A stretch of 64,000 nt of DNA from Asanoa siamensis (GTDB lineage: Bacteria; Actinomycetota; Actinomycetes; Mycobacteriales; Micromonosporaceae): positions 1 through 64,000 of the forward strand of contig NZ_BONE01000050.1 in NCBI RefSeq assembly GCF_016862555.1, given 5' to 3'. This document shows, in pieces, positions 42,371 to 50,339 of the stretch (positions are counted from its first letter, which is position 1; the number at the start of each line of letters is the position of its first letter). The position numbers and the translations under genes were made by a program. Below the pieces are notes generated by a model, which saw only the letters and a list, made by a program, of their open reading frames with translations, had not been told where the DNA came from and made no database searches.

Positions 42371-42966
42371 TCGGAGAACCAGCGGCGCTTGGGCAGGCGT
42401 ACGGTCACCGAGCCGAAGACCACGTTGCAGCGGACGTCGAGCACCGGGGCGCCCGGTGGGGGTGTGCCGCGCAGCTTCGACTCCTTGCTGCCGAAGACCG
42501 CCCGGCCCGACATGCGGACCTCGACCCCTTCGGGGACGAAGATGGTCACCGAGCCGAAGACCGCCGTCGCGTCGATCGTCGTGACCTGGGCCTGCAACTG
42601 CGCTTCCTGCATCTCCAGGTGGCAGTCGCCGAAGACCGAGCGGGCCTCCAGGTGGGCCGGGACGATCCAGTGGCCCTTGCGGGTCTCGTTGCCGAAGACC
42701 GCGACCAGGCGTTCCTGGGCCGTGCTCACCGGCGCCGCGCCGGGGCGTTGGACGGGCAGCGGGGCGGCGGCCACCGGCAGGTCGTCGGTGACCCGGGCCA
42801 ACTCGCCGCGCGTCTGGGCGGCGTGCGCGGCACCGACCCTCTCCGTGTATTCGTCCAGCGTCAGCCGGCCCTCGGTCGTCGCCTGGCCGAGCAACTCGAC
42901 GATCTGCTCCCGCTCCCGGTCGGAGACCCGTAGCCGGTCGGGCTCGTTACGCGGTTCCAGCTCCAC
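42367..42966 (-). CDS. DUF1707 protein with LiaF-like C-terminal domain
   Basis: A 199-aa protein. N-terminal DUF1707 (RVSDREREQIVELLGQATTE, GRLTLDEYTERVGAAHAA), then a region like the cell-wall-active antibiotics response domain of LiaF: VAVFGNETRKGHW, ARSVFGDCHLEM and ATAVFGSVTIFVPEGVEV, repeated beta strands. No membrane helix. In Firmicutes LiaF acts in envelope-stress signalling; the role here is unknown. Confidence 0.8.
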   Translation of the reverse strand: MELEPRNEPDRLRVSDREREQIVELLGQATTEGRLTLDEYTERVGAAHAAQTRGELARVTDDLPVAAAPLPVQRPGAAPVSTAQERLVAVFGNETRKGHWIVPAHLEARSVFGDCHLEMQEAQLQAQVTTIDATAVFGSVTIFVPEGVEVRMSGRAVFGSKESKLRGTPPPGAPVLDVRCNVVFGSVTVRLPKRRWFSD

Positions 42967-42982
42967 GGTTGCAGAGCATAAC

Positions 42983-43011
42983 CGCGCGGCGTGCGCCCGA
43001 CCGGCCGCGCG
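42983..43011 (-). terminator. Hairpin terminator after MetQ gene
   Basis: CGCGCGGC (42983-42990) pairs with GCCGCGCG (43004-43011) 3 nt after the leftward stop codon at 43015. Confidence 0.6.
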
Positions 43012-43014
43012 CGT

Positions 43015-43842
43015 CTAGAAGGCGGGCAGCACCGAGCCCGCGTACTTGTCCTCGATGAACTTCTTGACCTCGGGCGAGTGCAGCAGCTTCTCGAGCTTCA
43101 CGATGCGCGGGTCGTTCTCGTCGCCGGTGCGGACAACGACCAGGTTCGCGTACGGGTTGTTCTCGCCCTTCTCCAGCGCCAGCGCGTCCTTGGCCGGGGT
43201 GAGGCCGGTCTCGATGGCGTAGTTGCCGTTGATGACCGAGATCGCGGTGTCGTCCAGGCTGCGCGGAAGCTGCGCCGGCTCGAGCGGCTCGAACTTCAGG
43301 TTCTTCGGGTTGCCGGTGATGTCGGCCTCGGTGGCCTTCACACCCGCGCCGTCCTTGAGCGTGATGACACCGTTGGCGGCCAGCAGGTTCAGGGCGCGGC
43401 CGGAGTTCGACGGGTCGTTCGGCACGGCGACGATTCCACCGGAAGGCAGGTCGGCCAGGTTCTTGATCTTCTTGGAGTAGACGCCCAGCGGCTCGATGTG
43501 CACCGGCTTCAGGGGGGTGAACTTGTAGCCCTTGGACGCGACCTCCTCCTCCAGGTACGGGATGTGCTGGAAGTAGTTGGCGTCGAGCTGCTTGTCCCGC
43601 AGGGCCACGTTCGGCTGGATGTAGTCGTTGAACTCGACGATGTCGATCTTCAGGCCCTCGGCCGGAGCGAGCTTGTCCGAGACGTACTTGAGGATCTCGC
43701 CGTGCGGGACGGGGCTGACGCCGACCTTCAGCGGCGCGTCCGCCGAGGCGGGGGCGGCGTCCGAGTCCGAGCCGCAGGCAGCCATGCCCAGCCCGAGGAC
43801 GAGGCCGGCGGTGGCTAGGACGGTGGCGATGGTGCGACGCAC
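43015..43842 (-). CDS. metQ: MetQ/NlpA-family substrate-binding lipoprotein
   Basis: A 275-aa lipoprotein: signal with lipobox GLGMAACGS (Cys about 23), then PVPHGEILKYVSDKLAPAEG, FNDYIQPNVALRDKQLDAN, VAVPNDPSNSGRALNLLA and SVINGNYAIETGLTPAKDAL. These are NlpA/MetQ family blocks that bind D- or L-methionine or related sulfur compounds outside the membrane. It is the last gene of a leftward run with metI and metN and ends at a hairpin. Confidence 0.9.
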   Translation of the reverse strand: MRRTIATVLATAGLVLGLGMAACGSDSDAAPASADAPLKVGVSPVPHGEILKYVSDKLAPAEGLKIDIVEFNDYIQPNVALRDKQLDANYFQHIPYLEEEVASKGYKFTPLKPVHIEPLGVYSKKIKNLADLPSGGIVAVPNDPSNSGRALNLLAANGVITLKDGAGVKATEADITGNPKNLKFEPLEPAQLPRSLDDTAISVINGNYAIETGLTPAKDALALEKGENNPYANLVVVRTGDENDPRIVKLEKLLHSPEVKKFIEDKYAGSVLPAF

Positions 43843-43854
43843 GGTGGAGCCCTT

Positions 43855-44511
43855 CTATTTGTGGGAAAGACGCTTGGCGAGGAGGTCGCCGAGCATCTGG
43901 GCGAGCTGCACGAAGACGACGAGCAGCACGACGGTGGCGATCATGATTCCGGTCTCGAACCGCTGGTAGCCGTAGCGGATGGCCAGGTCGCCGAGCCCGC
44001 CGCCGCCGACCACGCCCGCCATGGCGGAGTAGCCGACCAGCGCGACGACGGTGATGGTCAGGCCCGCGATCAGCCCGGGCCGGGCCTCGCGGAGCAGCAC
44101 CTTGACGACGATCTCCCGCCGGGACGCGCCCATCGCCCGGGCCGCGGCGACGACGTCGCGGCTGACCTCGCGGATCGCGGTCTCGACGATCCGGGCGTAG
44201 AACGGGATCGCGCCGACGGTCAGCGGCACGATCGCGGCCGACGTGCCGATCGTGGTGCCGACGATCGCCCGCGTGAACGGGATGATGGCGACCAGCAGGA
44301 TGATGAACGGCAGTGACCGCCCGACGTTGACGACCAGGCCGAGCAGCGCGTTGACCGGGCGGGCGGCCAGCAGCCCGCCGCGGTCGGTCAGCACGAGCGC
44401 GACGCCGACGAGCAGGCCGCCGACCGCGGTGAGCAGCGTGGCGACGAGCACCATGTAGGCGCTCTCCTTGGTCGCCTCCCACAGCAGCGGGACCATCTCG
44501 GACCAGGTCAC
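43855..44511 (-). CDS. metI: MetI-type ABC permease
   Basis: A 218-aa permease with five or six helices and the permease EAA-type loop AARAMGASRREIVVKVLLRE. FIILLVAIIPFTRAIVGTTIG and GVVGGGGLGDLAIRYGYQRF are MetI family strings. GTG 44511 overlaps the metN stop (GTGA). Forms the membrane channel of the methionine importer. Confidence 0.92.
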   Translation of the reverse strand: MTWSEMVPLLWEATKESAYMVLVATLLTAVGGLLVGVALVLTDRGGLLAARPVNALLGLVVNVGRSLPFIILLVAIIPFTRAIVGTTIGTSAAIVPLTVGAIPFYARIVETAIREVSRDVVAAARAMGASRREIVVKVLLREARPGLIAGLTITVVALVGYSAMAGVVGGGGLGDLAIRYGYQRFETGIMIATVVLLVVFVQLAQMLGDLLAKRLSHK

Positions 44512-45482
44512 GGGTGCACCTCCACGGCGACCGCCGCGGCGCGCAGGTGGTCGAGCGCGGCCGCGTTCGCCGCCGCCGTGCCCGGCAGGGCCAGCCGCAG
44601 CCGGCCCGCCCGGCCGCCGGCCAGCGTCTCGACGGCGCCGTCGAGGATGCGGACGTCGACGTCGTGGGTGCGGGCGAGGTCGGAGATTAGGGTGTCGTCG
44701 CCGACGACGGTCACGTCGACGACCGTGGTGTCGTCGAGCGCCGGCGGCGGGCCCAGCCGGAAGATCCCGCGGGCGAGCGCCGAGTCCGGTTTCGCGAGCA
44801 GTTCGTGCACCGGCCCGGCCTCGGTGATCCGGCCGTCGGTCATGATCGCGACCGAGTCGCAGATCCGCTTGACGACCTCCATCTCGTGCGTGATCAGCAG
44901 GATGGTCAGGCCGAGCCGCTGGTTGAGGTCGCGCAGCAGCGTGAGGATCGAGCCGGTGGTCTCGGGGTCGAGCGCCGATGTCGCCTCGTCGGAGAGCAGC
45001 ACCTTCGGCTCGCCGGCCAGCGCGCGGGCGATGCCGACCCGCTGCTTCTGGCCGCCGGAGAGCTGGGCCGGGTACGCGTCGGCGCGGTCACCCAGGCCCA
45101 CGAGGTCGAGCAGTTCGGCGACGCGGGCGGCCCGCTGCCGGCGCGGCACCCCCATGACCTCGAGCGGGAACGCGACGTTGCCGGCCGCGGTCCGCGACGA
45201 GAGCAGCGCGAAGTGCTGGTGGATCATGCCGATCCGCTGCCGGGCGGCGCGCAGGTCGGCTTCGCGCAGGGTGCTCAGGTCGACGCCGTCGACCGTGACG
45301 GTCCCGGCGTCGGGCCGCTCCAGCAGGTTGACGCAGCGCAGCAGCGTGCTCTTGCCCGCACCGCTGCGGCCCAGCACTCCGTAGATCTCACCGGCACGTA
45401 CAGTAAGGTCGACGCCCGCTACGGCTTCGACGTCGCCACCGCGACTGCGGTACGTCCGGCGTACCCCGTCGATGCGGATCAC
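44508..45482 (-). CDS. metN: MetN-type methionine importer ATPase
   Basis: A 324-aa ATPase: Walker A GRSGAGKST, Q-loop IHQHFALLSSRT, signature LSGGQKQRVGIARALAGEP, Walker B VLLSDEATSALDPET, H-loop LITHEMEVV; the C-terminal domain (about 245-324) is of the ACT-like MetN regulatory type. GTG 45482 is chosen at VIRIDGVRRTYRSRG; the frame is open 33 codons further, without a better start. Its leader contains a perfect hairpin, and the 140-bp gap to the flavin reductase gene may hold an own promoter. Confidence 0.9.
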   Translation of the reverse strand: MIRIDGVRRTYRSRGGDVEAVAGVDLTVRAGEIYGVLGRSGAGKSTLLRCVNLLERPDAGTVTVDGVDLSTLREADLRAARQRIGMIHQHFALLSSRTAAGNVAFPLEVMGVPRRQRAARVAELLDLVGLGDRADAYPAQLSGGQKQRVGIARALAGEPKVLLSDEATSALDPETTGSILTLLRDLNQRLGLTILLITHEMEVVKRICDSVAIMTDGRITEAGPVHELLAKPDSALARGIFRLGPPPALDDTTVVDVTVVGDDTLISDLARTHDVDVRILDGAVETLAGGRAGRLRLALPGTAAANAAALDHLRAAAVAVEVHP

Positions 45483-45520
45483 GGGCTCTGTCGACCGACT
45501 CTCTCTGTAGACGTGGCGAT

Positions 45521-45541
45521 GGACCCGCCACACGCGGGTCC
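45521..45541 (-). other. Leader hairpin before metN
   Basis: GGACCCGC (45521-45528) pairs with GCGGGTCC (45534-45541). It lies in the leader of metN, together with CTAATTAG (45609-45616). It could attenuate or terminate. I could not fit a SAM riboswitch core around it. Confidence 0.35.
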
Positions 45542-45622
45542 AAGGCCCTCCACCGTGCCGGGTGCGTCGGAGGTTCCTCAACCGAACGTGATCAAACCCA
45601 CATGTCCTACTAATTAGATGGA

Positions 45623-46129
45623 CTATTGGGTCCAGCGGTGCTGGAGGTCCGCGTAGCCGCCCTGGTGGTAGAGCAGCGGGCGCCCGCCGGATTCGGCGTA
45701 TCCGCCGGTCAACGGCGTTGCCAGGACGATGGTGTGGTCGCCCGCGGTCACCTGGCCGGCCACCCGGCAGACCAGCTGGACGAGGGCGCCGCCCAGCAAC
45801 GGCACCCCCTCGGGACCGGTCCGCCAGTCACCGTGCGCGGCGAAGCGGTCGATGCCGCTCGTCGCGAAGGTCCGGGCCACCCGCTCCTGCCGCGCGCTGA
45901 GCACGTGCACGGCCACGTGGTCGGCGGCGGACACCGCGGGCCAGGCCGACGCGGTGCGGGACAGGCTGAACGCGACGAGCGGCGGGTCGAGCGACACCGA
46001 GGTGAACGACGTGGCGGTGAACCCGGCCGGCGGGTCACCCGGTGCGGTGACCACCACCACGCCGGCGGCGTGCAGCCGCCGGAACAGCTCGCCATCCACC
46101 GTGGACGGTCGCACGGGAGTGGCGGTCAT
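45623..46129 (-). CDS. Flavin reductase (FMN-dependent monooxygenase partner)
   Basis: A 168-aa protein of the flavin-reductase-like FMN-binding family: AAGVVVVTAPGDPPAGFTAT, SFTSVSLDPPLVAFSLSRTA (flavin loop), VHVLSARQERVARTFATSG and GDHTIVLA. Makes FMNH2 from NAD(P)H for two-component monooxygenases. ATG 46129 overlaps the carbonic anhydrase stop (ATGA), linking it to the upstream monooxygenase of the same operon. Confidence 0.9.
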   Translation of the reverse strand: MTATPVRPSTVDGELFRRLHAAGVVVVTAPGDPPAGFTATSFTSVSLDPPLVAFSLSRTASAWPAVSAADHVAVHVLSARQERVARTFATSGIDRFAAHGDWRTGPEGVPLLGGALVQLVCRVAGQVTAGDHTIVLATPLTGGYAESGGRPLLYHQGGYADLQHRWTQ

Positions 46130-46617
46130 GAGACTTCGCGCAGCTTGCCGGTGTGCACGTCGTAGACGAACCCGCGGATCGAGTTCTTGACCGGTATGAA
46201 CGGGTCGGCCTCGATCCGCCGGATGGACTGGCGGACGTCCTCGTCGAGGTCCGTGAACGCCTCGGCCGCCCACGCCGGCTTCTGCCCGGTCTCGGCCTGG
46301 ATGCCGGCCTTGAACCCGTCGTCGGTGAAGGTCAGCATCCCGCAGTCGGTGTGGTGGATCAGGATGATCTCGGTGGTGCCGAGCAGGCGCTGGCTGATCG
46401 CGAGGCTACGGAGCTGGTCGGCGGTGACCACTCCGCCGGCGTTGCGGATCACATGGGCGTCGCCTTCGGCGAGACCGAGCAGGCCGTACGGGTTGAGCCG
46501 CGCGTCCATGCACGCGAGCACCGCCACCTGCCGGGCGGGCGGCAGCGGCAGGTCGCCCTTGTCGAAGCTCTCCGCGTAGCGGGTGGCGTTGGCGATCAGG
46601 TCGTCAGTGGCGGTCAT
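46126..46617 (-). CDS. Beta-class carbonic anhydrase
   Basis: A 163-aa beta-carbonic anhydrase: zinc motif ACMDARLNPYGLLGL (Cys-x-Asp-x-Arg) and HHTDCGMLTF (His-x2-Cys). Interconverts CO2 and bicarbonate. ATGA overlaps on both sides place it firmly in the sulfur operon, an unusual site. CO2-forming cleavage or a pH need of the monooxygenase are possible reasons, both inferred. CS2/COS hydrolases are sister proteins of this fold, so COS or CS2 hydrolysis is an alternative. Confidence 0.9.
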   Translation of the reverse strand: MTATDDLIANATRYAESFDKGDLPLPPARQVAVLACMDARLNPYGLLGLAEGDAHVIRNAGGVVTADQLRSLAISQRLLGTTEIILIHHTDCGMLTFTDDGFKAGIQAETGQKPAWAAEAFTDLDEDVRQSIRRIEADPFIPVKNSIRGFVYDVHTGKLREVS

Positions 46618-47396
46618 CGGGTTACCTCCGGGACGGGGGTGCGGGACACGGGGCGGTCCGGGTCGCCCGACCACGCGGAGAACGACCCGACGAACAGGGC
46701 TGTCTCGATGCCGAGCGAGGCGAGCACCGCGGCCTGGTGCGCGGCCGCGACGCCGCCGCCGCAGTAGAGGCCGACGGGGCGCCGGCCGTCGATGTCGAAG
46801 GCGGCGAACCGGGCCCGCAGCACGGGCTCGGGGAGCAGCCGGCCGGCGTGGTCGAGGTTGTCGCGGGTCGGCACCGAGATCGCGCCGGGGATGTGGCCGG
46901 CGGCGAACGCCTCCGCGCCCCGCGCGTCGAAGAGCCGGCCCGCGGCCGCGTACTCCGCGGACCGCTCGGCGTCCAACTCCCGCAGGTGCCCGGGGGAGAG
47001 CACCACGTCGCCCGGGACGGGCGCCGGCGCGGCGTCGGTGACCGGCCGCCCGGCGGCGGACCAGGCCGCCAGACCACCGTCCAGCAGCCGCACGTCGGCG
47101 AGGCCGGCCCACGTCAGCACCCACCACGCGCGCCCCGCCCGCGTCCCGCCCACGGCGTCGTAGACGACCACAGTGGAATCCCGCGAGATGCCCCAGGAGC
47201 GGGCCGACGCCTGCAGATCCTCGATCGACGGCAGCGGACGCTTGCCATCCACAGTGGAGGGCGGGCTTTGGAGGGCGGCGAGGTCGACCGTCACCGCGCC
47301 CGGGATCCGGCCGCCGAGCCCGTCGCCGACGTGCAGGACCACCGGCGGCCGCGGCGACGCCGCCAGCGCGGCCGCGGAGACGAACACGGCGCTCAT
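46614..47396 (-). CDS. Two-domain rhodanese-type sulfurtransferase
   Basis: A 260-aa protein with two rhodanese domains: the first (about 5-110) is inactive-like (VVYDAVGGTRAGRAWWVL, LLDGGLAAWSAAGRPVTD), the second carries the catalytic loop GLYCGGGVAAAH with the active Cys and IPGAISVPTRDNLDHAGRLL. Such enzymes move sulfane sulfur, for example from thiosulfate or 3-mercaptopyruvate, to a thiol. ATGA overlaps with the monooxygenase gene and the carbonic anhydrase gene. Serves sulfur release or storage in the operon. Confidence 0.88.
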   Translation of the reverse strand: MSAVFVSAAALAASPRPPVVLHVGDGLGGRIPGAVTVDLAALQSPPSTVDGKRPLPSIEDLQASARSWGISRDSTVVVYDAVGGTRAGRAWWVLTWAGLADVRLLDGGLAAWSAAGRPVTDAAPAPVPGDVVLSPGHLRELDAERSAEYAAAGRLFDARGAEAFAAGHIPGAISVPTRDNLDHAGRLLPEPVLRARFAAFDIDGRRPVGLYCGGGVAAAHQAAVLASLGIETALFVGSFSAWSGDPDRPVSRTPVPEVTR

Positions 47397-48748
47397 GCCG
47401 CGGCCATGGCGGCGGCGGTGAACTGGTTCTCCGGCTTGCGCAGCCCGAAGAACTCGCGGAAGGTCCGCTCGCTGCCGTACTCGGTGCGGAACAACCCCCG
47501 TCGTTGCAGCTCCGGCACGACCAGGTCGACGAACGCGTCCAGCGGCCCCGGCAGGTACGGCGGGAACAGGATGAACCCGTCGACCGTACGCTCGCGGAAC
47601 TGCTCCTCGATGTAGTCCGCCACCTGCGCGCCGGACCCGACCGCGACCTGCTTCCCGTGCGTGCGCTTGAGGAACAGCGCCACCTCCCGCAGCGTCGGCG
47701 ACGCGTCGCCGTAGGCGTGCCGCGCCCGGTCGAGGATCAGCGCCGGCCGCCCGGTCAGCCCCGCCAGCGCCGGCACCTCGTCGATCGGCGCCTCCGGCCG
47801 CTGGCCGGCCAGGTCGACCCCCAGCGCCGCCGACAGCGGCTCCAGCCGGGCCTCCGCGACCGTCAGGTGCTGGATCTCGCGGAACTTCGCGTGGGCCTCC
47901 CGCGCCGTCTCGGCCACGTAGACAGGCAGGCCGGCCACGAGTGGCTGGTCCTCGGTCCGCCCGTACGCGGCGAGCCTGCCCTTGGTCTCCCGGTAGTAGA
48001 CCTTCGCCTCCGGCGTGTCCTTGAGCAGCACGAACCGGATGTCCGCGTACCTGGCCCCGAACTCGTGGGACTCCTCCGACGACCCGGCGTGCAGGATCGG
48101 CACGTGCCCCTGCGGCGGACGGGCGATGTTGAGCGGCCCGTCGACGGAGAAGTGCTGCCCGCGGTAGTCGATCCGGTGCACCTTGCGCTCGTCGACGAAC
48201 GTGCCGCCGGTCTTGTCGGCGACCAGCGCGTCGTCCTCCCAGCTGTCCCAGAGCGCCCGGGCGACCTCGACGAACTCGCTGGTCCACTCGTACCGCTTGG
48301 TGGCGTCCCAGTGCGACGCGCGCCCGAAGTTGCCGGCCGCCTCCTCGTTCTTGCCCGTCACGATGTTCCAGGCGATCCGGCCGTCGCTGAGGTGGTCGAG
48401 CTGCGCGGTCGCGCGGGCGATCGTGTACGGGTCCGCGTAGGTCGTGTTCACCGTCGTCACGATGCCGATCCGGCTCGTCACCGCCGCGACGAACGCGGCC
48501 GTGGTGAGGGCCTCCGGGCGCAGTACCTCGTTGGGCGCCTCGTGCTGCGAGGCGGGCAGCCCGACCACCCGGTCGCCGATGAAGTAGAAGTCGAGCTTGC
48601 CGCGCTCGGCGGTCTCGGCCGTCTGCCGCAGGAACGCCCGGTCGAACGTGCCGTGCGCGTTCGCCTCCGGCAGTCGCCACCCGGCGGGATGGAACCCGCT
48701 GGCCCAGATCGAGAAGCCCAGCTTCACGTGTCGTCGATCGTCGCTCAT
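47393..48748 (-). CDS. NtaA/DszA-type flavin-dependent monooxygenase (LLM family)
   Basis: A 451-aa luciferase-like monooxygenase of the NtaA/SnaA/DszA/SoxA group: KLDFYFIGDRVVGLPASQHE, NTTYADPYTIARATAQLDHL, RIAWNIVTGKNEEAAGNFG, RYEWTSEFVEVARALWDSWE and HFSVDGPLNIARPPQGHVPI are family blocks. It uses FMNH2 and O2 to oxygenate a C-S or C-N bond. Upstream ABC and downstream sulfurtransferase and flavin reductase genes favour an organosulfur substrate such as a sulfone or sulfonate. Overlaps both neighbours by 4 nt. Confidence 0.88.
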   Translation of the reverse strand: MSDDRRHVKLGFSIWASGFHPAGWRLPEANAHGTFDRAFLRQTAETAERGKLDFYFIGDRVVGLPASQHEAPNEVLRPEALTTAAFVAAVTSRIGIVTTVNTTYADPYTIARATAQLDHLSDGRIAWNIVTGKNEEAAGNFGRASHWDATKRYEWTSEFVEVARALWDSWEDDALVADKTGGTFVDERKVHRIDYRGQHFSVDGPLNIARPPQGHVPILHAGSSEESHEFGARYADIRFVLLKDTPEAKVYYRETKGRLAAYGRTEDQPLVAGLPVYVAETAREAHAKFREIQHLTVAEARLEPLSAALGVDLAGQRPEAPIDEVPALAGLTGRPALILDRARHAYGDASPTLREVALFLKRTHGKQVAVGSGAQVADYIEEQFRERTVDGFILFPPYLPGPLDAFVDLVVPELQRRGLFRTEYGSERTFREFFGLRKPENQFTAAAMAAA

Positions 48749-49527
48749 GGAGTGTCCTTCGTGGAGTGCGTGAAGCCGAGGTCGGCCCGGATGGTCTCGT
48801 GCAGGTCGAGGAGCGCCGCCGAGCGCAGGTCGCGGGGGCTGGGGTGGTCGCGCAAGGAGTGGTCGCGCAGCACCCGGCCGGGGCGCGGTGCCAGGGTGAC
48901 GACCCGGTCGGAGAGGCTCAGGGCCTCGTACACGTCGTGGGTGACGAGCACGGTGGTGGTGCCGAGCTCCGCGCGGACGTCGAGGAGCACCTCGTGCAGT
49001 GCCTCGCGGGTCCAGGCGTCCAGCGCCCCGAACGGCTCGTCCATCAGCAGCACGGCCGGCCGGTAGACCAGCGCCTGGGCGATCGACACCCGCTGCCGCA
49101 TCCCGCCGGAGAGCTCGTGCGGCCGGCGGTCGACCGCGTCGGCCAGCCCGACCCGGGCCAGCAGCTCGCGGGCGCGCTCCAGCCGTTCCCGCTTCGGCAC
49201 GCCGTGCAGCTCCAGCGGGAACGCGACGTTCTGCAGCGCCGTGCGCCAGGCCAGCAACCGGTCGTCCTGCGTGATGTAGGCCCGCCGGGGCAGCGCACCG
49301 CTGATCGTGACGGTGCCGCTGGTCGGGGTGAGCAGCCCGGCGATGACGTTCAGCAGCGTCGACTTGCCGCAGCCGCTGGTGCCGACGAACGAGACGAACT
49401 CGCCCGCCGCGATGTCCAGGTCGACGTCGCGTAACGCCTCGACGGTGCCGAAGGCGTGGCCCAACCCGCGGATGGCGATCGACCCGCCCCGCACGTCCGG
49501 CGCCGCCGGCGCCACGACAGTGGTCAT
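48745..49527 (-). CDS. SsuB/TauB-type ABC importer ATPase
   Basis: A 260-aa ATPase: Walker A GTSGCGKSTLLNVIAGL, Q-loop ITQDDRLLAWRTALQNV (nitrate/sulfonate/taurine-type), signature LSGGMRQRVSIAQALVYRP, Walker B LLMDEPFGALDAWTRE. Energises import through the permease made by the gene upstream. ATG 49527 follows AAGGAG and overlaps the permease stop. Confidence 0.9.
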   Translation of the reverse strand: MTTVVAPAAPDVRGGSIAIRGLGHAFGTVEALRDVDLDIAAGEFVSFVGTSGCGKSTLLNVIAGLLTPTSGTVTISGALPRRAYITQDDRLLAWRTALQNVAFPLELHGVPKRERLERARELLARVGLADAVDRRPHELSGGMRQRVSIAQALVYRPAVLLMDEPFGALDAWTREALHEVLLDVRAELGTTTVLVTHDVYEALSLSDRVVTLAPRPGRVLRDHSLRDHPSPRDLRSAALLDLHETIRADLGFTHSTKDTP

Positions 49528-50339
49528 CGTTTCTCCTTGGGAATCCACCGCAGCAGCCGCGTCTCGACGAACGCGGCGACCAGCGAGAGCACCTGCACCA
49601 GCGCGGTCAGCACCACGACGGCGGCGAACAGGGCCGGGATGTCGAGCAGGTTGCTGGCCCGGACGACCAGGTAGCCGACGCCGCGGTTGGAGCCGAGGAA
49701 CTCGGCGATCACCACGGCGAGGGCGGTCTTCGGCAGGGCCATCTTGAACGCGGAGGCGAGGAACGGCAGGGCCGCCCAGAGCCGGATCTTGACCAGCACC
49801 TGCCAGCGGCTGGCCTCGAGGATCCGGGCCAGCTCCAGATAGCGCGCGTCGGTGTTGCGCAGGCCCTGGAACGCCGCGATGAACACGATGAACGACGCGG
49901 TCAGGTAGGCCATCAGGATCTTCGTCGCGATGCCGAACCCGAACCAGACGATGAAGATCGGCACGAGCGCGATGTTCGGGATCGCGTTGAAGGCGATGAT
50001 GTACGTCTCGGCGAAGCGGCCCAACCGCGGCAGCTCCGTGAACAGCACCGCGAGCAGGAACGCGGCGACCGAGCCGGCGACGAAGCCGATCAGCAGCGCC
50101 TGCAGCGTGAACGACAGGTGGAAGACCAGCCGCCCGTCCTGGACCCACTCCAGCAGTTGCCGCCCCACCGAGAGCGGGTCGGTGACCAGCAGCGGGTCGA
50201 TCCACCGGCCGGAGGCCACCTGCCAGAGCACCAGGAAGGCGGCGACGACGGCCGTGTGCTGCGCCGCGCGTACCAGTGGGGCCTTCGATCGTGGCGGGCG
50301 CGGCGCCGAGACGGGCGCGGCCTCCGTGAGGACGGTCAT
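49524..50339 (-). CDS. SsuC/TauC-type ABC permease
   Basis: A 271-aa permease with six helices: AFLVLWQVASGRWIDPLLV, ALLIGFVAGSVAAFLLAVL, FNAIPNIALVPIFIVWFGFG and the EAA loop region LELARILEASRWQVLVKIRL. BPD_transp_1 fold of the sulfonate/nitrate/taurine importers. ATGA overlaps with neighbouring genes on both sides. Confidence 0.9.
   Translation of the reverse strand: MTVLTEAAPVSAPRPPRSKAPLVRAAQHTAVVAAFLVLWQVASGRWIDPLLVTDPLSVGRQLLEWVQDGRLVFHLSFTLQALLIGFVAGSVAAFLLAVLFTELPRLGRFAETYIIAFNAIPNIALVPIFIVWFGFGIATKILMAYLTASFIVFIAAFQGLRNTDARYLELARILEASRWQVLVKIRLWAALPFLASAFKMALPKTALAVVIAEFLGSNRGVGYLVVRASNLLDIPALFAAVVVLTALVQVLSLVAAFVETRLLRWIPKEKR

Noticed and set aside
45483-45622. A SAM riboswitch before metN
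   Set aside because: I looked for SAM-I, SAM-II and SAM-IV core strings on the coding strand and could not fit the conserved loops; only a simple hairpin is present. An Infernal search with Rfam models would decide.
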